NCBI GenBank assembly: GCA_001579985.1
Contig: LRSR01007892.1
Location: 1 to 51,905 of the forward strand
DNA: 51,905 bases
Direction of reading: 5' to 3'
DNA from: Hypsibius dujardini
Lineage: Eukaryota > Tardigrada > Eutardigrada > Parachela > Hypsibiidae
The position numbers and the translations under genes were made by a program. Under the pieces are notes generated by a model. That model ran no database searches and was not told the origin of the DNA. It saw only the letters and a program-made list of their open reading frames with translations. Position 1 is the stretch's first letter; the number at the start of each line of letters is the position of its first letter. Shown piece after piece: positions 44,121 to 51,905 of the stretch.

Positions 44121-44972
44121 TCAGAACGTCAGGCACTGCCCCGTGATCCAAAATTTTATTCCTAACAAAAATATTTTTGAGATTACACTTGACAATAAAA
44201 CCATAAGTACAACTAACAAATGAATTTGTGCAAATACATCTATAACATCTTATTTAATTTAACCCGAAAGATAACTTTTGTTAATAATATTTTGAATCGA
44301 ATGGGAGCCCTTTCAGGATTGCCTAAGGGGAATTGATCGGGTTTCCACTCCCTACTAATCGAAATGCGCATGAGTATCCCGTGCTTGTCAATACACACAT
44401 CGATCCATTGGCAAGCTAAAAACGAGCCTCTGACATTTGGACAGCATGATCTATACACAGTTTCTAATACGAACCAGCAAATTACAGGAATTCCCCGAGA
44501 AATTGAAGAAATCACTCAGACAACTCGAGAAGCCTCCTGCATTATACCGAAAGGCGAAAATAGTTTCAGCATATCACGCCTCAATTGGAACAAATTGAGC
44601 CGGGATTTTGGGACTTGAGTTTTTTTGTGAACTCCAATCTTTCCTCCCCCCAACCCTCATGATTGTGGCCCTAAACAGAGACTCATCTCGACTGCCCAGA
44701 GGGTCGGGGCATTCACCGATGGGCGCGGGCGCTCAAGGGGTCACGTCCCAAAACAAGCTTTTATAGCTTCAAAAATTTGAGAAATGAATGCTAAACAACA
44801 AGCACAAGATACTTGATATCCACAATTTCTGTTTTTACTTACTGTACGTATCCGCGATACAGGTATATGGTTATAATGCGTGTCGGATCACAACACGGCG
44901 AATATGCAGCTGATCCACGCTGGATATGCATGCATAAACAATGGACGGAAGACTTAAAGGCATAAGCAGAGG
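44121..44972. other. Intergenic, no gene recognised
   Basis: No exon with recognisable similarity on either strand; short open frames only. Confidence 0.5.
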
Positions 44973-45486
44973 CAGAGGCTTGTTTAGGGACCTTACAGGT
45001 TGGAACTAGGACCCCTCACGGTAGGGCCATGAGATTGACAAAGGGGGCAAAATGCAATTGTTTTAAAATTGCACCAAAAATTCGGTCTCTTTGTCGCTAA
45101 TCAGTTTAGAAGTTCTGAGGGTATGGGGGTCTGATTTCAGGGGCCCCTGGCATTTCAAAACACTTTCTTAAACATCACTTTTCGTTCAAATTTAAGGTTT
45201 GTTGAAAGTCCAATATAACCATTCTATTTGTTGATACAAATGGGAAGTCCCAAACATTCAAGAACGGTCCAAATTTGATGAAAAACTATTGTTTTTAACA
45301 CGTTTTGAAATCCCAGGGGGCGGACCCCCACAAATCAGACCCTCCACAAGTTTCAAAACAATTAGGGACAAGAGACCCAATTTTGGGTTTAATCTTGAAC
45401 AAACATTTTTTACCCCTTTGTCCATCCCCTGGTAGTAGGACGAGGGGTCCTGGTTCCAACCTGTAAGGACTCCAAACGAGCCTCTG
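44973..45486. mobile_element. Foldback element, family F (copy c, full length, 514 bp)
   Basis: The best copy of the family. Ends CAGAGGCTTGTTTAGGG and CCAAACGAGCCTCTG are inverted, and the complementarity continues imperfectly for about 200 bp on each side, leaving a short AT-rich centre. There is no open frame of note and no resolved target duplication. Relatives: 11077-11530, 22455-22760, 31385-31450 and 46377-46873. Confidence 0.85.
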
Positions 45487-45815
45487 GGCATATGTATCCT
45501 TCGTTCAAGCCATGTGACGCGCCGTGTCAATTTCAATTTCTCAGTACGTATAATGTCAATGCCCCCTCCTGGCAGCGGGACGTCCCAGCCAATAGTTAAT
45601 CACAAGATAATCCCAAACGCGTAACCATAGTGGACGGTCACGAGTTTCAGCACCCTAACAGTGATTTGTCGGCGTGAAGATTTACCTCGTGAGGTTCAGA
45701 TTTTCGTCAAACTGTTGACTTGGGCAAAAGGTTGGATAACACGTTCCAGTTAAAACCGGGTTTTCATTCCGACGAAACGATCGGTGCAAACATCCCTCAT
45801 CACGGCAAGAGAACT
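45487..45815. other. 5' flank of receptor 3
   Basis: About 330 bp between the foldback element and the receptor 3 start. The reading frame is open upstream of the ATG to about 45720, but paralog alignment places the start at 45816. No clear promoter motif is recognised. Confidence 0.5.
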
Positions 45816-47356
45816 ATGAACGAATCTATTATAATGCCCAACCAAACGAGAGGAATCGATGGATCAGAGGTCAGCATGAATTCGGTGAACATTACAACCA
45901 ATATTACCACAACAATGCTGGCGATTCATCCTAAATGGACGTTTCCACCCATCGCCTTTATAATACTCGCTGTCCTCGGTGTCCTTACCAACTCCGCCGC
46001 TCTCCTCAATCTCATCCAACGCCACACCCTCCACACAGCCTTCGACATCACGGTGATGCACCTGTTCACGCAGAACATTCTCGCATCTGGCATCCAGTAC
46101 GGCCTCGCTGGAGCCGCAGCCTTATACCCTGGATCGTGGCGGCTAGGCAAGCCGGCCTGTGACCTTTCCCTGTTAAATCAACTCATGCTGACCGCAGCCC
46201 TGGCCAACACTCATAGCTTGATTGCTTTAAACCGTGCCTGGGCCATTCTTCATCCGTGGTCCTACCGAAATTACAACACAAAACGAGCGGCTTGGTTTAC
46301 TTGCCTGGGTTTTTGGACTTATCTGCTGCTGCTGGCTTTCCCGTACTGGCTGCGCGACTTGTTATACTTTCGAGAGGCAAGAACTCTTTTAGTTTCTTTA
46401 AAAGTCGGAACCAGGACCCATCGTGGTAGGGTCAGGGGATGGATAAGGGACAAAATTTATATTATCAAGATTGAATCTAAATTTCGGCCTATCGTCCCTA
46501 AACCATATGCGAACTTGTGGGGGCCTGGAGGTCTCATTTCCAAGGCCTCCCCCCCGAGATTTTAAAACATTTCTTAAGGCTCCAATTTTTCCATTAAATG
46601 TGGGCCATTTTTTTAGATTCAGTTCTGAAAAACTGCATTTTGCTGCGTTTGCCCATAGACGTAACGGAGGGGGGCACTATGGCGAGTGCCCCCCCCCCCG
46701 CTAATTAACTCGGGTCGCTGCCGGGGGGGGGGAAGGACTTTTAAATTCCACTCATAAGAAAAACTGCGCTCCCCCAAAAGTCAGTTGCACCTCTGCCTTT
46801 TTCCACCCCCTGGCCATACCATGAGGGTTTCTAATTCCGACTAGTATGACCCTTAACAAGCTCCTGTTTGCAGGCTACCGGCAACTATATCTGCATGTTC
46901 AACATTAAGGCTCAGCCACGCTACGGCGAGTACATATCTATATGGGTCTACTCGATGCCCATTGCTGTGGTGCTGGTAATGTTCGTCTTGGTGGCGGTGA
47001 AAAAACCCGGCGGACGGAAGCAGCCAGATAACACGCATGGACCTGGTCGATGGGCAAATCGGGTTGGAGTGACAGGGACCAGCGGCAGCGTCAGCAACAG
47101 TGAGCCCGCACGGTGGCGGGCAGAGGTGATTCGAAAACGTCGTGCGAGAAAATTTCTAATTTTGACCTTACTGACAGCTAGCGTCATGCTCTGCTACGGA
47201 CCGCGAACTGTCTTTTTCATCTTGACAATAAGCTTGCCGTCTTTTTCGCCACCTGTTTATGTTCTTCCGGTGGCGATACTTCTCGGTGGCTGTCAGCTCC
47301 TCCTTGATCCTATTTTATTCACTGTCTCTCGTTGGAAAAGCCGACCAAGGTCATGA
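45816..47356 (+). CDS. Receptor 3: 7TM receptor, 347 aa, with a transposon-derived intron
   Basis: Exons 45816-46376 and 46874-47356. ATG at 45816 aligns with the start of receptor 1. The protein is collinear with receptor 1 throughout: glycosylated N-terminus (NQT 9, NIT 25, NIT 29), TM1 about 43-66, HTAFDITVMHLF in TM2, ALNRAW (137-142) after TM3, TM4 161-181, a Gly/Ser-rich then basic third loop (IRKRRARK) and DPILF in TM7. The intron lies between Glu187 and Ala188, phase 0, with donor AG|GCAAGA (a GC donor) and acceptor TTTGCAG. Without removing it the frame ends after about 60 foreign residues; with removal YFRE-ATGNYIC aligns to NYRQ-AVGDYVC of receptor 1 with no gap. No other lesion is seen, so it is probably functional. 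The ligand is unknown. Confidence 0.85.
46377..46873 (+). mobile_element. Foldback element, family F (copy d), forming the receptor 3 intron
   Basis: Near the left border AAAGTCGGAACCAGGACCC, and near the right border CCCCCTGGCCATACCATGAG, with TTCCGACTAG and CTTAACAAGCTCCTG toward the end; these are the family F arms. Sequence between (GTGGGGGCCTGGAGGTCTCA) matches the inner arms of copies a and c. The element fills practically the whole intron. Flanks read TTTCGAGAGGC on the left and TTTGCAGGC on the right, compatible with a short diverged target duplication spanning the splice sites. Confidence 0.8.
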
Positions 47357-48479
47357 TTTATGAATGTAACTAATTTATTAGATGAGATATAATCAGTAAA
47401 ATGAAGACACACTTTAGCGGTACCGGTAAACGTAATCCTGGTCTTTTAATGTACTCTTGTAGTTATGGTTCTCAGTAATTCTTGGGTAATCCTATACTGG
47501 ATGGACGCCTTTCCATACTATCGACTAGCTGCCTGGCAGAAGTGCAACGGACTTCTCGCACCGGAGGACAAATTTGTTTGAAACATTAAAAAACTAGAAA
47601 ACTAACTATGTTGCCCCATATAGTCCCATTTAACAGGAGCGTGTTTCGATTATCAGGCGTGTCAACCCGAGCAACTCCCCAGGGGGCGCCCCATCAGGGT
47701 CCGGCAGGGGTCTGGATCCCTGAAACTGCCATTCGATCCCAAATTTCATTTAATAAAAAGTTTATTTGGAGTATAAGTTAATAATAACTAGTAAATCTAG
47801 TACTGGTTTGTGTATTAAATATAGTTTTTTTATTTACATTTATTCTATTTGATATTTTTGCTGTGTTTAATTTTTATTCCCGAATTTGATCAAAATTGAA
47901 AGTGCCCTTCCCTCGAAACTCCTCGAATCATTTAGGTCGGGCAGTTACGCCAGTGCCCGTCCCCCGGTTACGCTTCTACCTGGCATTATGTCTGTATATA
48001 TCACGACGCATCGTCGCATTTGACCTTCTCAGCCTGTCAGTTTCATCTGATGTTTAGCTCAGTATGTGGCATTATTTTCAGTCTTCTATCATGCATCATG
48101 TGAGTCGGTTTCCTGAAATTATTTTGTACCGTACTTGCCCCTAAGCTCGGCACGGGGCAACTGCTGCCTCTTTCGAAGGATTTTTACAGCAGCAGGTACA
48201 AAGGTATTCTACAGTCTGCCCCAAGAAAAACTCCGGTCACGTGATTTTTGCTGTTTAAACTGGCTGGAAACTCTGCTCTAAATTGCACCGTTTCTGTGCA
48301 ACTAATCAGGACATGCAGTGTGCATGTAAAGCATAAGCATTTATTGTATTTCGAATCATAACGCGAGCAGGTAAGTAATAAAAAAAACAGGAACAAAAGT
48401 TTGAACAATTCAAACTATGAGAAAGGAAGAACTTCAGGACAGGGAAATTTAAAAATTACAGACATCTTGAAAAACAAAG
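47357..48479. other. Intergenic between receptors 3 and 4
   Basis: No exon is recognised. Bases about 48028-48215 match 36235-36410 (upstream of receptor 1), including the word TATCATGCATCATGTGAGTC, so this is the duplicated 5' flank of receptor 4. Confidence 0.55.
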
Positions 48480-48850
48480 TTAATAGCTAGAATTTAAAAC
48501 GTTAAACCTCGATACCCAATCGAAACCCGAAATTCTGCATAACTTTATTAATCCGTGCAGGCATAGAGTCATACAAATTTCACAAATAATGCGCAGATCC
48601 AGGTCCTTTGGTGCGATAATCTCAAGACTGCTGGACAAAGCCGCACAGTTCCTCCTCATTTTTTGGTGCAAGCTTCGTCGCATCTTGTATCATTAGACCC
48701 CACAAATTTTCAATCGGGTTAAGGTCAGGCAATTTCGGCGGATGGTTGTGGCGCATTAGCTGCTCCTGATTGAAGTAGCAAACCATTCGGGTAGACACAT
48801 GACAGCTGGCGCTACCCTGTTGAAAATGATGCGCTTTCCATATTTTTTGA
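48480..48850 (-). pseudogene. Tc1-like transposase remnant (C-terminal part)
   Basis: On the minus strand the fragments HHFQQGSASCHVSTRM, LPDLNPIENLWGLMIQDATK and LAPKNEEELC match the second and third catalytic blocks of Tc1-type DDE transposases (degraded Asp in the first block, Glu of PIENLWG kept). Stops interrupt it after the WGLM region. It is inserted immediately upstream of the receptor 4 pseudogene, where that copy's N-terminus should be. Confidence 0.8.
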
Positions 48851-48867
48851 TGACTTTTAGTCGAGCA

Positions 48868-49641
48868 CTTCTCATTGGCCAGTCACTCCTATAACCTTCA
48901 TGACGCCCGCAGTGATCCTGTACCCTGGGCTATGGCGTTTGGCTAAGAAGGCCTGGGACCTTTCCCTTTTGAATCAGATCATGCTGGGTGCTGCCATAGT
49001 CAACACCCACGGTCTGACTGCCTTAAAACGCACCTGGGCTAACCGCCATCCGTGGTCCTACCGGATTTACAACACCAAACGAATGGCTTGACTCACCTGC
49101 CTTGGTTTTTGGGCGTATCTACTCCTGTTAGCTTTTCCGTTCCGGCTGACTGACTTGTTCAACTGTCGCCAGGCTGTTGGCGACTACGTCTATAGGATCA
49201 ACGACGCTGCCCAGCCTCGCTACGCAATTTTTGTGCTGATTTTCCATACCAAGTTTTTTGGTATTGGTAGTATTGGTCATTGTGATAGTGACCGAACCCT
49301 GCGGACAGGAACTTTGGGGGGGGGGGGAACATGAATTAAGGACACACCGCGTTGCGTGACAGGGACAAGCGGTGGCAGTGCCAGCAACAATGACCCGTTG
49401 CGGAGTGGCCGGGCAGAGGTCGTACGAAAACGTCGTGTTCGGAAGTTTCTCATGTTAACCTTTCTGACGACCAGCGTCATGGCTTGCCGCGATCCGCTAA
49501 CGGGCTTGCCGATTTTGGCGCTGAGCTTTCCGGGATTCTCGGCACCCGCTTATGTATTTCAGGTGGCGGTACAACTGAGTGGATGCCAGCCCGTGTTGGA
49601 CCCGGGTTTTTTTCATCATCCTGCGTTGGAAAGGCCGATAA
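48868..49641 (+). pseudogene. Receptor 4: deleted and mutated 7TM receptor paralog
   Basis: Closest to receptor 1 (shared TCACTCCTATAACCTTCATG at the 5' break and shared 3' flank after the stop). The sequence jumps from the start of TM1 directly to LYPGLWRLAKKAWDL, deleting TM1-TM2. A TGA at 49087-49089 replaces a Trp codon (RMA-stop-LTC), a G run at 49316-49327 and other indels break loop 3, and DPVLF becomes frameshifted. From TM3 to TM4 it still reads NTHGLTALKRTW. It is a clear pseudogene. Confidence 0.92.
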
Positions 49642-50774
49642 TCAGAAAGGTCGTGACTTTGCATAAGCGTGATAAGGAAACCAACCAGCCAAGAAATCAA
49701 GCTGAGAGACAGACAGAGACAGACGGACAAGCAATCTACGCAAGGCTATTTCATAGACTTGGTATCCCTATTTGCAAGTTGACATGTAGGTTGGTGGCAG
49801 GCGAGCAATCAGCAGACATGCAGACAGGCAGGTAACTCCCTGTAAAATACCCTTTTCCTCAGTCTGTCAATGAATACGTAACTACAGTGTACTACTACCG
49901 AACCGCTTGAAATTGGCAACTGCATTGTACTCGTACAATTTAATTCGGTTGACCAGTGCCAAAAGGATTTGGACTGCGGCTCTTTCAATTTACCTCAAAT
50001 AAAATTATCAAGAACTTACCATTTCTGCGTAGAAATGTCTGACTTTTAGCGTGGTCGGCGCAAAAACAATAAAGAGTTCGGATCCATTAATGTACAACTC
50101 TGGATGTTTGGTTTGTTCAACCGTGATTGACCACGGGTATTCGGTTCACTATAAAATTGGCTGTTTCAATGTTCAGCCGGGTTTCAGCCGAATTTCGGGG
50201 TATTCGGTTCGTAAAATTGCCCTAAACCTGAGAGATATTTAATTCGTCCAAAATGTTTGGCTCGAGATTCTCGGTGTCCTAAAAGATCAGCTCGGGTGTT
50301 CGGTTTGTTCTATCTCTTTGCCTAAGATGCTCAGTTCAAAAACTGTTCAGCGCGGGATGTTCGGTTTATTCACTAATATTTGACTTGAAATCTTGAAGTC
50401 TTTGAACCTTCACGTCGGGTGTTTTGGTTTGCTTCTTCAGTTTCACGTACATCTACGTTCAGTCCAAAAAATTTTCAGCTCGTGCGTTTGGTTCGTTCAA
50501 GTATTCTAAATAGTAATTAATATTTAAAGGAAGTGTCCCAAGACCAAGATTAGACGAGCCGGAAGCGAGCATAATGTTGCAATACTGCACACCAATATAC
50601 AGCATAATAGATACGTGGCTACTGGGCTACAGTCCTACTGGGACATTGAGATTCTTGCAGAGATTCTCTTAGTCTGGAACTGCAGGCTGTGGGTCTATAT
50701 TTACGCGTGAAAGGGCGGGCGAATCTATGACTGGAGCGGAGATTATGAGGTACGCGTGCTATAGTACTAAGGGT
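49642..50774. other. Intergenic; contains a degenerate tandem repeat (about 50045-50520)
   Basis: The first part is the shared 3' flank of the receptor family, followed by a short GACA stretch (49700-49730). Around 50045-50520 the words GGGTGTTCGGTTTGTTC, GGGTATTCGGTTC and GGGATGTTCGGTTTATTC recur roughly every 60 bp, interrupted, which looks like a decayed tandem array. No exon is seen. Confidence 0.55.
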
Positions 50775-51279
50775 TCACAATGCCCATTCTTTGACTTCCT
50801 TAGCCAAAGCCGCTTTCAGATTGGGATAGGCCTCAGCCATGCTGGACGGAATAGCAGATTCAACCAGCGACGACGGCAGCATTCCACGGAGATCACTCTG
50901 GACGTACTGAACGAAACGAGTCTCGTGCGGCACCCTAAATAAATAAGGAACAGACCATTTTTTGCACAGCTGTGGTATGGGAGGGGTTCAAGCTTTCCCA
51001 GTATAATTCTATCGGCGTACCCTTCAACTTTGTAGCAGAACAGAGAATTGGGATAGTTGAAGCCCCGCACGAAGCCCTTAGTTTCCGGTGCGGCGGGATG
51101 ATCAATGCTGCAGGAGGCGGTGAAGATTCTCGTCGGCTCGCGCACCACTTTCACCAGGTCGACAAATTCCCGGGCACTGATCAGACCCATACAAACGGGA
51201 GCGGTTCGCGAGATGAGAACATCAGTGTCCTAGAATATCCAACAAGACAATAAAAATGCCTTATTATTATGACCAGACG

Positions 51280-51335
<56 letters not shown>

Positions 51336-51905
51336 GGCAGGCAGGCAGGCAGACAGACATATAGGCAGGGAATAAATATGCGAGACAGACAGGCAGTTAG
51401 TCCTTTCGTGAACTCGATACTTACCGTCGCGGGCTTGTCGATGACGACGGTGCTCGACACGGCGGTGTCCCATTCTCGACGGCGCGGTTTTTCCACCCCC
51501 GGATAGACGAAATTGAAGACCGTCTCAAACGGGGCCGGCACGTTCCCTTCCGACTTGTATCTGTAAAATTGACAACGTTCTTTGATGATGAGTGCGTCAA
51601 GGCCAAGCGGTTTGCCGAAACAATTCATAAGCAGGCATGTGTAATTAAATCGACATATCGATTGGACTAAATGGCTGCTGCTGTATGACGCATTTCAACA
51701 TCCGCAACCCCTGCACTTGCACAAAAATAAGGGTGGGCCCAGACCGAAATTGCACTTGCAGTATGCTGTCTGCGATCACCTACATGTGTCCGCTGAAGTC
51801 ATCCGATGGTCTCGAGTACACGGAACAATGTGGCTAGAAAACGAAATAGTATGAGGCAAAGTGTGTATTTCGGCTCACCCTTCACTTAGTCGATTAATCG
51901 GCTCA
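50775..51905 (-). CDS. START-domain lipid-transfer protein, exons 2-5 (first exon beyond the window)
   Basis: Exons on the minus strand: 51784-51833, 51425-51560, 51021-51229 and 50775-50934. Exon lengths 50, 136, 209 and 160 nt mirror the paralog at 30843-33294 (50, 136, 212 and 148), with the same phases. The visible protein reads CSVYSRPSDDFSGHIYKSEG, NVPAPFETVFNFV, a WDTAV segment, GLISAREFVDLVKVV, FVRGFNYPNSLFCYK and SDLRGMLPSSLVESAIP, and ends KEWAL. The exon 1 equivalent (about 40 aa) is not found before the right edge, so the gene is cut by the window. The stop TGA is at 50775-50777. The expected role is cytosolic sterol or lipid transfer; ligand unknown. It is clearly diverged from the first copy, so an older duplication. 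Intron 3 holds a CAGA microsatellite. Confidence 0.9.
51272..51390. repeat. (CAGA)n microsatellite in a STARD intron
   Basis: A pure CAGA core from about 51293 to 51335 with CAGG variants after it, between exons 3 and 4 of the STARD paralog. Confidence 0.95.

Noticed and set aside
1-51905. CRISPR arrays, operons, Shine-Dalgarno sites, phage or integron structures
   Set aside because: The genes are spliced and animal-type; no regularly spaced repeats with unique spacers are present.
1-51905. tRNA or rRNA genes
   Set aside because: No cloverleaf with A and B box words or conserved rRNA segment was recognised by eye; a covariance search would be needed to exclude a tRNA.

Overview
The window is nuclear DNA from an animal. 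The genes are split by short introns with GT-AG (once GC-AG) borders, and the products are animal-type: rhodopsin-like 7TM receptors, START-domain lipid carriers, a steroid 5-alpha-reductase, a Golgi-type 3'-nucleotidase and secreted cystatin-like proteins. Gene density is about one gene or gene remnant per 3-5 kb, introns are packed with small transposons and tetranucleotide microsatellites, and receptor families are expanded in tandem. This fits a compact protostome genome; a tardigrade is my low-confidence guess.

Left third (1-13.6 kb). A receptor fragment lies on + (999-2794). An orphan receptor last exon (pseudogene, 3931-4445, -) is followed by a decayed DDE transposase (4555-5462, -). 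A complete two-exon 7TM receptor (8132-10486, -) is homologous to the orphan exon. A four-exon secreted cystatin-like gene lies at 12391-13578 (-).

Middle (13.6-30.8 kb). A gene-poor 8 kb stretch holds two 9-bp minisatellite arrays in opposite orientation, a GC-rich direct duplication and an 812-bp inverted-repeat element. After it come a second cystatin-like gene (21727-23038, -), a three-exon steroid 5-alpha-reductase (23793-25554, -) and the 3' part of a BPNT2-like phosphatase (27716-29141, +).

Right third (30.8-51.9 kb). This is a tandem cluster of a START-domain gene (-) and a 7TM receptor (+), repeated and decaying: STARD (30843-33294), receptor 1 (37015-38043), STARD fragment (38968-39552), receptor 2 pseudogene (41925-43128), receptor 3 (45816-47356), receptor 4 pseudogene (48868-49641) and STARD (50775 to the window edge). 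The STARD fragment's duplicated block was later hit by an intact, probably recent DD37D mariner (40144-41438), and the older paralogous block preserves the matching empty site. Remnants of other mariner and Tc1 elements also lie in the cluster.

Most striking: receptor 3 carries a 497-bp intron made almost entirely of a foldback element that occurs elsewhere in the window. Its removal at GC-AG borders restores exact collinearity with the intronless paralog, which looks like intron gain by transposon insertion. All exon models come from reading splice sites, frame and paralog alignment by eye; none is backed by transcripts.
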